Assembly: GCA_001662425.1 (NCBI GenBank)
Contig: BDDC01000396.1
Span: 1-64,000, forward strand
Length of the DNA stretch: 64,000 nt
DNA from: Chlamydomonas sphaeroides
Taxonomy: Eukaryota; Chlorophyta; Chlorophyceae; Chlamydomonadales; Chlamydomonadaceae
Direction of reading: 5' to 3'
In this document: positions 10,772 through 22,821 of the stretch, in pieces
How the letters are laid out: each line of letters begins with the position of its first letter
Position numbering within the stretch: the first letter of the stretch is position 1
The notes under the pieces: generated by a model
Databases searched by the model: none
What the model was told of the DNA's origin: nothing
The model's input: only the letters and a program-made list of their open reading frames with translations
Translations under genes and position numbers: made by a program

Positions 10772-13749
10772 ATGGCAAACACACAGGCGCTGACCGCGCG
10801 CGGCCGCGCAGCCGCGGCGGCTGTTTCGGCGCCGGGACTGCGGCCCATTTCTGGCCGTTTCCGCGCCGCGCCGGCCGGCCTCGCCGCGCGCCGCGTGGGC
10901 CTGCGCCGCTCGCCGGCGCCCCCCGTCGCAGCTCTGTCGGGCGATGAGCAGGACCCGGCCGTGGAGCGGGTGAGCTGCACTGCAGGCCGACTGCGAGCGC
11001 GCCAGCAGCGCGTCAAGGCCCCGCTGAGCTGGGCAGCCACCGCGCGTGACCACCGCAGGCCAAGCAGCAAGCGCAGGAGTTCAAGGAGGCCCCGGGGCAG
11101 GAGCAGGAGGTGGACCCCGTGGCCATGAGGGTGCGACGCAGCGTCGTCACGCACGCCCCCACACGCGCGCGACCCTGTAGCGCTCACCAGCCGCGAGCCG
11201 GCGCGTGCGCCACCCACCAGCACTCGCTCCCTGCCCGTCCGGGCTGACCTGTCTCGCGCACAGCAGAGCAGCCGGCTCGCTGCCGCTCGGTCCACGCCCC
11301 CGCATGGGCGCCCTGCGGTGCCCGCAGGCCCGGGAGCAGGTGGAGTCGGGCCTGGTGTTCAGCCCCATGGGGGAGGTGGCGCCCATGGTGGCGGCCATGG
11401 ACAGGTGGGCGCCCATGTTGCGGCATGCGGCTGGAGGGGGCGTGTTGGGGAGGAGGGAGGGGCACACGGCTGCACGGCGCGTGGGTGGGTGTGTTCAGGG
11501 TAGGTTCAGGCTCGTGCAGCGCGGCAAGGGGCCGCTCTCATCTCATCTCCCTGGGCGTCGCGGGCCCACACCTGCCCATCTGCAGCGCCATGCCCAGCGC
11601 TGTGCCCGTGCCCTTGGCTGTGCCCTCCAGAGGCGCCTCTGTGCCGCTGCGTTGACCCCATGCCTCCGCCGTACGTCCCGTACCTGACCCCGCAGGCAGC
11701 TAATGAACCCTGCCATAGAGCCCGGCCTGGCCGCCACCCACTCGCTGGCGCGCAGCTCCTACTCGGCCGGCCTGGAGGCAGCCTTCAACGAGCAGATCAA
11801 GTGAGGGCAGCGGGCGCGGGGCCAGGGCACGAGCCAGCAGGGGCGGCGAGGAGGTGCGGCAAGGGGCTGGGAGCCCACGGGGTGGCAGCCCGCGTGCCTT
11901 TGAGGCGGGCCCGGATGGGCGGGTGCGGGGAGGGGCCGGCGAGCGACTGGTGCCCCACATACGCTGCCGTACAAGACGATGCCGGACAACCTTGCCGCAC
12001 GCGTTCCCCTACGCAGCGTGGAGCTCAACATGTCGTACGTGTACACCGCGATGTACAACTACTTCGCGCGGGACGATGTGGGCCTGCCGGGTGGGTGGGG
12101 TGCAGCGCCGCGCCGCTGGCGGGCAGTGATGAGGGATAGCTGCGCCTCGCGAGGAGGGGGTGTAGCGAGGGACGAGCAGCGGACCACCGGGTAGTCAAGC
12201 ATCGGGGAGCTGAAGCGGCGTCAAGCTGTCAAGCATGTGGGAAGCCTGGCGCGGTGTGTGGGCCGGCTTCCCCGCCAACCGTGCTAGAGCTAGCAGTAGT
12301 ACACAGCGCGCCCCGTAGAGCACCCCGCGCCCGCTCCGCCAGGGTATGGAGAGCAGGCGGTAGCGGGCGGCTCCCTGCCCGGACGACGCCTGGGCCTCCC
12401 TCCTCGCAGGCTTTGCGGCCTACTTCAACCACAACAGCGACGAGGAGCGGCAGCACGCCAAGCTGCTCATGGACTACCAGGTGGGGTGTGTGGCTTGGTG
12501 TAGGCAGGGGGGGTAAGTCCACCCGTTCTCGAGGGAGTCCGTGAGGGTGGGGCTGCTGCCAGCCAGGGACACCGCGTGCTTTCGAACTGCTCACCCTCTG
12601 CCCTGCGCTTACCTTCGCGCCTACTCGCACGCTGCCTCCGGCCCCAGGTCCAGCGAGGCGGCCGGGTGCGGCTGCTGGCGCTGGCCCCACCGGAGACCGA
12701 GTACTGGCACCCTGGTGCGCTGGTTGGGGGGATGGAGGGGCCGCAGGACACGGCAGCTGCCGCGGTCGGGGGCCGGAGGGCGCACCAGCAGCACCCGCGC
12801 TGCCTGCGGCTGTGGGTCGTGAGTGCGTTGCGCGTCGTCGGGCTGGCGGGTGCCGGGTGCTGGCAGGCTCGGCTGGTACCGTTGCGTGCGAGTTGGCCCC
12901 GGGGCTGCTCAGGCTACTCGGGCTATTGAGACGATGAGGCCCTGGCGCCGTGTGCGTGCGCAGAGAAGGGCGACGCGCTGCACGCCACGGAGCTGGCGCT
13001 CAGTCTGGAGAAGCTCAACTTCAGCAAGCTGCGGTGCGTGCGTGGGGGGCTCGCGACGGCGCGCCTTCGGGTAGCGACACTGCAACCCCATTAATCTATC
13101 TTTCTCGGGCATCAAAGTTCCCGTCTGCAAGCCTGACGCGCGCTCTGTCGGGGGCCGGGGACTACGACCTGGCAAGCCTTGCCGGGCCCCTAGCTAGCTG
13201 CTGCCTGACTCCTGCCCCCTCACCTACGGTGCGCAGGCAGGTGCATGGCCTGGCCGACAGCCTGGCCGACCCGGACGCCACCCACTTCCTCGAGGACCAC
13301 CTGCTGCACGAGCAGGTTGTCTGAGCGATTGAGGGAGGGCAGGGGCTGGGATGGATGCAGGAAGGGACGCGGGAGGGCATGGCCGGGATGCAGGGATGGC
13401 GTGAGGGCCGGAGGCAGGGAGAGAGCCGGCCGTGAGGCACGAGGCTGTGCAGCAGCCGGGCTTCACTGCGGCAGCCAGCCGATTGCGCGGCGGCCGTGCC
13501 CGGATCCTCGGGACTGTCAAAGGCCCCGAGCCGAGCTGGCGCATGCTCTGCCCGCCACTAACCGCCCTACCTTCGATGTGTGTGCTTGCGCTGGCCGTCC
13601 CTGTGCCGCAGTCCAAGGACGTCAAGGAAGCGGCGGTGCTGGTGAGCCAGGTGCGGCGAGCGGGCCGAGGCCACGGCGTGTTCCACGTCGACCACCTGCT
13701 CAGCCGGCAGTACGGCGGGGCTGACGGCGCAGGGCCCCTGGCGGGCTGA
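10772..13749 (+). CDS. FER: Ferritin, plastid-targeted
   Basis: Ten exons: 10772-10969, 11059-11130, 11328-11404, 11696-11800, 12017-12090, 12410-12480, 12648-12714, 12964-13033, 13237-13315 and 13612-13749, giving 316 aa with all phases consistent. The first ~50 residues are Ala/Arg/Ser-rich, a chloroplast transit peptide, followed by a plant-ferritin-like extension. The four-helix bundle starts near HSLARSSYSAGLEAAFNEQI. Ferroxidase-centre residues are all present: E153 and Y160 (VELNMSYVY), E187, E188 and H191 (DEERQHA), E237 (SLEKLN) and Q271 (LHEQ). The protein should oxidise Fe(II) and store iron in a 24-mer in the stroma. The C-terminus ends with RRAGRGHGVFHVDHLL, matching the last ferritin helix, then a short extra tail. 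I see no TGTAA in the next 900 bases. Chlorophytes usually have two ferritins, and I cannot tell which this is. Confidence 0.93.
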
Positions 13750-15126
13750 GGCGCCGGCGGCGTGGCGCAAGGGGCAGCGGTGTCGCAACACGCGATTGGA
13801 GTTGCTCAGACATGCAGGTCCGGGTCAGGCGGTTGTTGTGGATGGGAGACCCCAGCCCGGGTTCAAACTGTTGTTGTGACAGAGCCCAGCCTGGCCGCAA
13901 GTTCAGCGTTGCAGCCTGGTACAGAGAACCTGCTGTCCCGGGCCGCTGTCGCTTTGTTGTGTGGGAGCAGCAGCTGCCGGCTGTTGAGGCAGGGTTGGTG
14001 GGGGGCCAGGCGGCGGCGGGGGGCGCAAGAGCCAGGGCGGCGAAAGCCGAGATGCGATGCACCATGCGGTGCTGGAAGCCGCAGTGCAGCAGTACACGCC
14101 TCGCCTGTGTGGCGCTGGCAACGGCCTTCCACGTGTGCATCTCTGTGGCCCACCTGCTTCGTCGTAGCTGGTGCGGGTGTCGCGGCCGGGTGGACGACTC
14201 TTAACTGTCAGACATGACGGCCCAGCCATCCAGCCGGCCGGTGTGGGCAGGGGCCGTGCCACGCGCCCAGGTCATTCCTGTGACGTCCAGACAAAGCCCT
14301 GTCAAGACTCCCCAGCCACTGGGGTTTCGCCAAGTCCACCGCATGTCCACACGCCTCGACGCCCTCCATGCCCTCACGCCTCCATGCCCTCCACGCCAGC
14401 ACCGCGCAGGTTCCGCCGCTGATGAGAAAGACGCCTGATGAAGCCCCACTCGCCCGATGGACCGGGATGGATGGGCTGCGCATTCGCAACGTCGACAAGT
14501 GCCCATCGACCTGCGCCCAGGATTGCGCCCACGTAGATGACCTGTGGAGCGCGGCCTGACGAAGACAACGACGCAAGTGGCTCCCTGTCCCCGTCTCTCA
14601 ACCTCGACTTCGTTACTTCCCACGCTTAGTTCGCCGCCAGCTTCAGGAGGCCGGCTTGTTCACGTCTCACATGCATAGCGTAACACTGCGTGCGTGCATC
14701 CTCCATTGTGGGCTTCTACATCTGCACTACTGATCCCAAACGGCGACGGGGCTGCATCTGCAGCCACTGCAGGCCCCGTCTGTCGCTGCAACCGGGGCCG
14801 TCGCGCCGTCGAAGCGACGAGCCCATACACACCAGCGCCATGGCGCCGCTAGCGGCCCGCCCCCGCAGTAGCCACGATCCGAGCTGCGCCACACCCGCAT
14901 TCAGTGTTTCGACCCCCGCACATGCGCGCCAGGCACCCGGCACAGCCCATCCTGCGCCACATCCTGCTCGCGCTCTTTCAGCGCACCCCCGTCACACGCA
15001 CGCCTCGACTCCGCCCGCGCGAACGGTCAGGCTGCCCCTGCCTCCTGCGCCCAGCGGCGCTAGCCGAGCCTGTCGTCGCCCGCCCACATTTCCCCTGCGC
15101 CGGTCAGCGGGCGGCGCATCTTACGC
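13750..15126. other. 3' flanks of convergent ferritin and DDB2 genes
   Basis: The two genes converge here. No coding exon is recognised. Around 14343-14400 there is a short C-rich degenerate repeat (CCTCCATGCC words). Neither gene has an obvious TGTAA in this stretch. Confidence 0.4.
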
Positions 15127-18100
15127 TCAATCGTCGTCATCATCCGCGGCCGGCCCCTTGCCGCCCTTTTTCTTCTTGCCGCCGCCGCCCGCCTTGCCGC
15201 CAGGGTCCGCGTCAAAGCTGACAAACGTGCGGCTGCTCCGCACCGGCGGCCCGCCTCCTCCGCCGCCTCCGCTTCCTCCGCCTCCCCCACCCCCGCCTCC
15301 GCCCCTGCCTCCGCTGCCGCCAGCCCGGCCCTCGCCCTGCGCTAGCCCCTCCTCCAGCTCATCCTCCGGCACGGGCGCCCAGAGGTAGAGGGAGCGGCTG
15401 CTGCCCGACACGATGAGCGGCCTGCGGGGGTGCGGCAACACAACGGCACGGCTCAGGAGCGGGCCGCGTGGCCCGGCCGCGCACTGACCCTCAGCGCACC
15501 CAGCCGCTGCGGCCCCGCCCGCTGGACCGAGCGACCCGGCAGCCCCTGCCGCGCACCTCCGCGGGTGCGGCTTGTTGACGGGCGAGATGGTGGTGAGGTT
15601 GGCGTCGGTGAGCTGCCGCAGCAGCGCGCCGTCGCCGGCGCTGAGCAGGTCGATGGGGTGCAGCGCCACTCCGCCGAAGTCCTCGGAAATGTACCTGGGC
15701 AGCACAGGGCAGGCGGAGCGGGAGCGGGAGCGGGGGGGAGTTTCGTGTGCCGTTGACGGTGTGGGTGCTAAACAGCGCAGGAAGCCCGGCGGGACCCGGC
15801 GACGAGGAAGATTGGGCAGTTGGGCTGGGGCAGCATCGGCAGAGGGCGCGCTGGGCGCACCCACCTGCCGATGACGAAGAGCGACTCGGTTGGGTCCTTG
15901 GGGTCCCACTCGGCCTTGAAGGGCGTCAGGTACCTGCGGGGGCCGCAAGGGGCGAGCGCCAGCGGCGGAGCACCCGTGAGCCATCACGCGGCGACACGCT
16001 CGCTGGTCTAGGTAGTCATGCTACAGGCACCGCGCCGCTGCGGGCAACCGCCCGCGGCCCCCTAGCCCCCTCACGCGGTACGCACGGACGCAGACACGGA
16101 CCTGTTGAAGTCGTGGCTGTGCACAATCTCGCGGTCGGCCGGCCCGTCGCAGCGGTAGGGCGCGTAGTCCCACACACGCAGCCTGTTGTCCTGGCACGTG
16201 GTGAGGATGCGCCGGCCGGTGTGCGGGCTGCGGAGCCGCGGGCACGTGGGGCGACGGAGCAGCACGTCGGCAGGCGGTCAGGCAGGTAGGTGTTATCGAC
16301 GAAGGCTACTGACAGCGCAGGCCGGTAGCGCAGTGCGCGCAGCTCGTCCTGGAGTCCGATGTCGGCCCCTTTGGCGGCCCGGGCCCTGCGCCGTCCAAGC
16401 GGCGCGACGCCGGCTGTGGTGCCAGATCGACATGGGGCGGGCATGCGGCCCAGGCCCTGCCGGCACGGCACGGAAGGCCACAGGCCGGGCCCACGCTGGG
16501 GGCGGCGCGCACCTAAAGTTGGCCGCATTGACGACGCGCGGGTGCGCCATGACCGCCACCTCGGCCCTCGCCGCCGGCGCCTCCGCGCCCTTGCCGCCGC
16601 GGCCCCCACCTCCCCTGCCGCCCTTGGCGCCGCCCCTGCCGCCCGTCCTCCCGGCGCCGCCTGCAGCGGTGGCGGCCGCGGCGCCTTCAGCGGGAGACGA
16701 CGGCGGCGACGGCGACAGCGCCCCAGCCGCCGGCGGGCCGGCTCCGACAGCTACTGGCGAAGCCGGTGCTGCGAGCCCGCCCCCGTGCCTGCTGCCGCCC
16801 CAGCCCCAGGCCGACCAGTCCGCGCCGCCCGCGCCCCCGCCGCTGCTGCTAGCGACGGCTGAGGGCGAGGACGACAGCTCCCGGATGTCGAACAGGCGGG
16901 CGCTGTGGTCGTTGCCGGCGGTCAGGACCAGGTGCGGCTGCGCGAGGGCGCCAAGGGAGCAGGCCCGCGCGCAACTCAGCGGGCAGTCGACGATGGCGCC
17001 GGCAGCCTCCTCTCTCTCCCGCACGTATCGATGGGCACTCGGCTGCGGCGCCGGCAGCCTCCTCCCCCGCAGCAGCTGCCCTCACCGCCGCCACCAGGCG
17101 TCCCACTGCCGAGCCCCGGCCCGCCTGCGCTCACCTGCAGCGGGTGCATCTGCACCGAGGTGACCTTGTTGCCCTTCTTGTGCAGCTGCAGGCTAGCCAC
17201 CGCACCCTGCACAGCACCGCCGCCGCCGCCCCCGGCGGCTGCGCTCGCCGCACCAAAGCTGCTGCCTCCGTCCGCCGCCCCGCCGCCGGCTGCACGCGCC
17301 CGGCCCACGCCGGGCGGCCCACGGACCCGTGGGTCAATCATGTGCAGGCGGCCGTCGCTGTCCCCAACCAGCACCGCGCCCAGCGCTGCGCTGGCGTCGC
17401 AGCCGTAGGCCATGTGCCAGGGACCGCCCTGCAAACGCAGCGCGAGGGACGTAGTGCTTCGCCGCGCTGGGATGCACGGGGGTAGTTGTTACCCTGGCCA
17501 AAGGGCACGTACCCGGAAAGCAGCCCGCTCACCTCCCTCCATCCCCCCGGGTTGAGGTCCAGCAGCGGCCGCCAGTCCCCCGTCTCCAAGTCGATTAGCT
17601 TCACGGTGCCGTCGGAGGAGGCGCTGGCGGCGTACGAACCGCCGCCGCCGCAGCCGGGGCCGCCGCCCATCCAGGGCAGGAAGCGTACGGCGTTGGTCAG
17701 GCAGCTGTGCACGGTATCGTACACGGTGCGCTCGTGGACCTGTGTGCGAGGTCAGACACGATGCGGGGCAAGGAGTACAGGTTAGCCACGCGTGGGTGCG
17801 TCCCACTATAACCTGCTTCTGCCTTGATTGGCCATGTCCCCCCCCTCCCCGCCCTGGCCTGGAGCTGCCGCCTCCCCGCTGGCCCCGCCGTTCCCGCCAC
17901 CCACGGCACCTGGTCAAAGTTCCACACCGCCAGGCCGCCCTTCTTGTCGCCGCTGACCACCACGCCGTCGTGGCTGGGGTGGAACTCCAGCGTACAGCAC
18001 CTGTAGGTGGAGCGGCGGGGCAGCAGGGCAGCGCAGGCAGGCGGTTTGCCGAGGATCAGCGCCAAGGCAAGAACCCCGGCGGTATCCATGCGGCCCCCAC

Positions 18101-19484
18101 CCAACGCTGCCGGGGCTGCACACACGTGGACACGTGCAGCCCTGGTGCCCTTTTGCCCCCCCCCCCCCCCCCCCCCCGGCCCCCNNNNNNNNNNNNNNNN
18201 NNNNNNNNNNNNNNNNNNNNNNNNNNNNNNNNNNNNNNNNNNNNNNNNNNNNNNNNNNNNNNNNNNNNNNNNNNNNNNNNNNNNNNNNNNNNNNNNNNNN
18301 NNNNNNNNNNNNNNNNNNNNNNNNNNNNNNNNNNNNNNNNNNNNNNNNNNNNNNNNNNNNNNNNNNNNNNNNNNNNNNNNNNNNNNNNNNNNNNNNNNNN
18401 NNNNNNNNNNNNNNNNNNNNNNNNNNNNNNNNNNNNNNNNNNNNNNNNNNNNNNNNNNNNNNNNNNNNNNNNNNNNNNNNNNNNNNNNNNNNNNNNNNNN
18501 NNNNNNNNNNNNNNNNNNNNNNNNNNNNNNNNNNNNNNNNNNNNNNNNNNNNTGGCTGCTTCCACCTGGTAGCTCGGGACCGCGGGCTGACGAGGAGCCA
18601 GGCAGCGGCGGCTGCGGGCGGGGCAGCAGCGAGCGCGGCGTGTTGAGTGGCGGCAACAGCGGCCGGCCACGCGCGCAGCGCGCACGGCCTGACGGCCGCC
18701 GGCTGGGCTGCGTGGCGCTGCCGCGCGACCCAGCCACAGCCACAGCCCCTGGCAGCTGGGGCCAAGCGGCTGATGCCTGGCTGCGCGCCCTGCAGCCGCA
18801 CCTGCCGTCGCACTCGCGGCTGAGCAGCGAGCCCAGCAGCCCGCCACGGGCGCCGCCTGCAGCCGTGGGCTGCGTGGACGCGGTGCAGCCGTGGCCGGGC
18901 GCGATGCGGTAGGGGCAGGTGGCGGTTGTGTGGCCCGTGAGCTTGCAGAGATAGCATGGCCGGTTGGGGCAGTCCAGGTAGGTGGCGCCCACAAAGCCGG
19001 CGCGGTGGCCGCGCTTGCCGCAAACCTGGTGGGGAAGGAAGGGGGGGGCGGCGCAGCCGTCGCGGGGCGGCGGTGGGGCGGGGCGGCGGTGGGCGATTCC
19101 CGCACAAGCAGATTGTGATCTCCGTGCCGGTCAAGCCACATAAGTCATCTGGAAGCCGCTGTGAGGTGTGAGGTGGTGCTCGTGGGCTCGCGTGCCGCAG
19201 CCGCGCAACGTTGCAGGCCAGCGCCGTCGACCCTTGGGCCATGCCGGGCACCCAACGCCGCGCACCTTGCACACGTCATTCTTAGTGAGTGACAGCTTCA
19301 GACGCTTTGGCTTTGGCTCGTCAGCGGCCTCCTCCGCAGCGTTCTCGTGCTCTTCTGGCTCTGCCAGGCCCACGTCCTCATCCTCGTCCTCCTCGACCTC
19401 CTCCGACTCACTGGACTCTACCTCATCCACAGCATCATCGTCACTGCCGTCTGGCGGCGCTCGGTGGGCGACGACGCGCGGCAT
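15127..19484 (-). CDS. DDB2: DNA damage-binding protein 2 (DDB2), plant type
   Basis: Exons on the minus strand: 19484-19266, 19025-18802, (one or more missing in the gap 18185-18552), 18000-17910, 17739-17533, 17428-17135, 16937-16513, 16227-16102, 15933-15865, 15694-15557 and 15421-15127, about 695 aa outside the gap. An acidic N-terminus with KPKRLK is followed by two zinc knuckles: C72-C75-H80-C92 and C97-C100-H105-C110 (CYLCKLTGHTTATC), the plant DDB2 hallmark. WD40 blades follow: EFHPSHDGVVVSGDKKGG, SASSDGTVKLIDLETGDW, LTAGNDHSARLFDIR, ILTTCQDNRLRVWDY, EIVHSHDFNR, YISEDFGGVALHPIDLL and IVSGSSRSLYLW. It should recognise UV photoproducts within the DDB1-CUL4 ligase for nucleotide excision repair. 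Oddities are a ~100-residue Gly/Ala insert after FDIR, a Gly-rich insert in another blade, a Gly/Lys/Asp-rich tail, and Phe instead of Trp in the DWD-like box. It shares an upstream region with VTI1. Confidence 0.93.
18185..18552. other. Assembly gap (368 N)
   Basis: The gap sits in DDB2 immediately after a 22-base C run (18156-18177). Phase 2 on both sides means any lost DDB2 coding sequence is a multiple of three. By comparison with plants, the segment joining the zinc knuckles to the first WD blade should be here. Confidence 0.95.
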
Positions 19485-19820
19485 CCGGGTGCGACTGGTC
19501 AGTCGCTCGGATGGGCAGTTGTTGGCTGTCGCCCTCGACTAACAGTGGAGGAATCTTGCCTTGCTCAGCTAGCTGAATCGCTCGTATGTACAATCTAAAC
19601 GGACTATGCCCTAGGCGGCCTTGCAACCGGCTGTCTCTTTAGTGTCCTGCATGGGGATGCGACCCGCCAGCTTCACCGTGTGAGCATTCACACGAACAAA
19701 ATATTGTTGCTCTACCCTTGCTCTGCATTGCAACAACAAGAGTGCTTCGCTGCGAGTGCCACCGTCTAGAGCTTGGCCACAACTCCTCTTATTCGCGGTC
19801 ATTTGCCTCGGCTTGCCACG
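19485..19820. promoter_or_regulatory. Divergent promoter region, DDB2 / VTI1
   Basis: Only 336 bases separate the start codons of DDB2 (minus) and VTI1 (plus), so both 5' UTRs and core promoters must lie here. It is visibly less GC-rich than the flanking coding sequence. No TATA box is assigned. Confidence 0.5.
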
Positions 19821-21794
19821 ATGGATGACATATCAGCATTGTTCAACCAGTATGAAAATGACTATTGCAACAAGAGCACAGACATCTCGCGGAAAATCAA
19901 CGCGGCATCAGCCCTTGCAGGAGGTGCGCAGCTGGCACTGTGGACTTCTCGGCGGACCAATGCACCTTAGGTGCAATTTCAGCCTGCGCGTGTGAAAGGC
20001 CAGACGCGCACACCCACAGATGTTCGACGCAAGAAGCTAGCGGAGGTGGATGCAGACATCAGGGAGGCGGATAACATCGTGAGTTGGCCTTTTTCGGAGA
20101 GGGGGCCTCTTGGGCCACCGGGGACAGAAGGGGGGTGCCCGCGGAGCCTAAACCTCGCCCGCACGCCTTCCCACGCCTTCCCACGCCGTCCCTCGGCGGC
20201 CCTTTCCTTGCGGCACGGCACAGATCAAGAAGATGGACATGGAGGCGCGCTCCGTGGCGCCTGACCGGTCCAAAGCCCTGCAGAACAAGGTCAAGGAATA
20301 CAAGGCAGACCTGGCCTCGCTAAAGGAGCAGCTGACGAAGGCGAAGACGGCGGCCGGGTCGGACTTCGACTCGGCACGCGCAGAGCTGGTGCGTCCGCGT
20401 GGGCGCTCCCTACTGCTGACACGGAGCAGCGCATAGCCTGCACCGCCGGGCACTGCCGGGCCCATGTGGCCTCCAGCCCTGAGCTCCCAGGTTCCCTCAC
20501 ACCGCACACTTGCACGCCTACCTTGCCGCTGCCCAGCTGCCGTCAACAATGCGGTCCTGCCACGCGCCCAACTCATCCGACAGGGACTCGGCATGGACTA
20601 CGCGTCCTCCTCCCAGGCTCAGCGCGACCGCATGCTGTCCGCCTCTGCCAAGCTGGAGCAGTCCAACGACCGGTTGCAGCACGGCAAGAAGCTGCTGGCG
20701 GAGACCGAGGTGCGCAGTAGCAGGGTGTGCGGGGCGCGAGTTGGGGCCCGTTACCGGTGAGACCGTGGTGCGGAGACACAACGGTCCAGTGACAAGAAAG
20801 CTCACCCTGTGGCGGTCGACGGCTTGCAGCAGCACATGGGGACCGCGCGGCTAGGTGGCGAAGCAGCGGCGGAGGGGCATGCAATTGGGGATTAGGTCGG
20901 CCCGATGAGAGCCCGCTGGCGATGGTTGTCTCGTCGGCACGCGCCTGCGGTTGTGGGGCGGGGGCAAGGCGCTTAGCGCGTCACTGCACGGTGTCGGCCT
21001 TCGCCGGTGCTTGTGTGTGTCGCGCACGTAGCACACCAGCGGTCGGACCTGACCGACGCAGCAGCCGGCCTGTGGCCCGCCCGACGCTGCGTAGGCCCTG
21101 GGTGCCGGCGTTCTCGCGGCCCTGGCGGAGCAGCGGCAGACCATCCAGCGGTCGCAGGACACCTTGGCCGGCGCCAACGGAGACCTGCGCCAGGCGGACA
21201 AGACGCTGCAGGGGATGAACCGCCGCCAGAGGTGGTTCCTCTGAGCAGCCGCGGCAGCGTAGGCGCAGCGAGTGCGGTAGCGGCAATGTGCGCCGGGCGG
21301 CGCGGGGGCCATCTGCGATCGGGGCGCGGAGGGGGGGCGTGCCGTAGCGCAGCGAGTGCGCACATGTTGCGTCGGTGGCGCGCCTTGCCGTCCGCCGGCT
21401 GCTGCTCGACCAACAGGCATGTGGCCTCAATGTACAGCATGCCATGGGCTGGCCTCGGCCAGAACGCGGCCCGGGCCGAATGCCCACGCACGCCATGGGA
21501 CGCGACGGGGGGTTGCAACCCGACCAGCGCCGTCGTGCCCACCCCTCGCTGCTGTCCGTGCTGCTCTGCTCGCAGGAGCTGGGCACCGGCATCCTGTCCA
21601 ACCTGGCGCAGCAGCGCGAGACCATCATCCACTCGCGCGACACGCTGCACGGCGCCGACGACAACATCTCCCGCGCGCGCAAGATCCTGTCCAGCATGTC
21701 CAAACGCATGCTGCAGAACAAGCTCATCATGTTTGGCATCATCGGCTTTCTGCTGGCGGGCATCATCCTCATCATCTACTTCAAGGCCAAGTAG
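19821..21794 (+). CDS. VTI1: Qb-SNARE VTI1
   Basis: Five exons: 19821-19923, 20020-20078, 20224-20388, 20584-20709 and 21576-21794, giving 223 aa, the normal VTI1 length. The N-terminal Habc bundle has NDYCNKSTDISRKINAASAL, LAEVDADIREADN and IKKMDMEARS, then QNKVKEYKADLASLKEQL. The SNARE motif in the last exon, LGTGILSNLAQQRETII through ADDNISRARKIL, has the central-layer Gln in AQQRE. It is followed by MSKRMLQNK and a C-terminal membrane anchor (about residues 201-220, IMFGIIGFLLAGIILIIYF). VTI1 is the Qb partner in Golgi, trans-Golgi network, endosome and vacuole fusion complexes. The start is the only ATG that gives a full-length family N-terminus. TGTAA follows at 22067. A second, homologous last exon lies in the final intron and is listed separately. 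Confidence 0.96.
21095..21244 (+). other. VTI1-like alternative terminal exon without membrane anchor
   Basis: It lies inside the VTI1 intron between 20709 and 21576. After a GCGTAG acceptor, a 150-base frame encodes 49 residues and a TGA. It starts in phase 0, exactly the phase left by exon 4. Aligned without gaps to the regular last exon, 21 of the first 47 residues are identical, including LG-G, LA-QR-TI, S-DTL-GA and the central Gln (AEQRQ). The sequence ends NRRQRWFL, where the regular protein has its juxtamembrane KRM and the anchor. Splicing to this exon would give a 200-aa Qb-SNARE without a transmembrane segment. It could also be a dead exon duplication, but the frame is intact throughout. 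Confidence 0.7.
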
Positions 21795-22066
21795 AGTGAG
21801 GCGGGGCGAGCGGCTGGCTTCGTAGCCATGCCAAGACGGCGGGCAGGCAGATCGGCGGGGGTGGTGTGGCTTGGGGTTGGCGCCTGTGGAGTCGGGGCGG
21901 GGGAGTGCTAGCGCAGTGTGCTGGTGCGGCGCTGGTCGGCGGGCGGCATGGGGCATTGGTGCGGCTTGTTGGTGGCTTAATGGCGGTGCTGGAGCTCGGC
22001 TGACGAGAGGGCGTGACATGGTGACTTGATGCCGTGTTGGCGAGCTGACAATGCATATTGACGCCT

Positions 22067-22071
22067 TGTAA
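22067..22071 (+). terminator. Poly(A) signal TGTAA of VTI1
   Basis: TGTAA lies 273 bases after the VTI1 stop codon, a normal 3' UTR length for these algae. Confidence 0.7.
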
Positions 22072-22821
22072 CATAAAGATGCCATAGAAGCGGGCGAACT
22101 CACACCGCCCCGAGTTCTTGCAAGACCGTGCCACATCACTAGCTTCAATATCAGCATACAGTCACGCGGTCTTGAAGCTCACACCTCACTTTGTATGTGC
22201 TGGCTCTGCGCAAGCTTTCCAACATTTACTGCCACTAACTCTGCCCGATCAGCGTGAAGGGTGAACTACTGGTCACGCCACATGTCTGGCATTTCCTTGG
22301 CCGCGCTAGCACTCCAGTGAAAGCAGTAAATCAAAAAGGGCGGGGTCCGGGCCACAGGGACAGTCCCGTGCTTTCGCCGCATCCGCTAACCAGCCAGCCG
22401 CCCGCCCTCCTGCCTCCCGCCGGCCAGCAGGCAGGGCGCGCCCTCGCCCCACCCGGTACCGAACACGGCTTCCCTTCTGCTTGCCCCCGCATCGGGGCGA
22501 ACGCCACCGGTGCCGTTGCCACCGTTCTCGTTGCTGCCCAGCCCCGGCCCGGTCTTTGGTCGCTGCTAGCGAAGACCCAGCGCGGTGGCCTGGAGCAAGA
22601 TAGCCTGGCACAACACGGTAACAGGGACAGTAACCGGCTGGGGTCCTGATGCCGCTGCTCGGCGGTCTCTTCTCACCGAAGCGCGCGCCACTGCCTCAGG
22701 GGGTATCATGCTTTCCCCCTGATACCTCGCAAAGCGCATGCTATTCGCTTAGCTACTCACCTCGCCACAAATTGCAATTATAGCATCCTACCCTGAGCAC
22801 GCATCTCATGCCAATGGGGGG
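22072..22821. other. Intergenic between convergent genes
   Basis: No gene seen. A short inverted repeat, TCAGGGGG / CCCCCTGA with an 11-base loop, lies around 22696-22722. The minus-strand phosphatase must end here, but I see no TGTAA for it. Confidence 0.4.
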
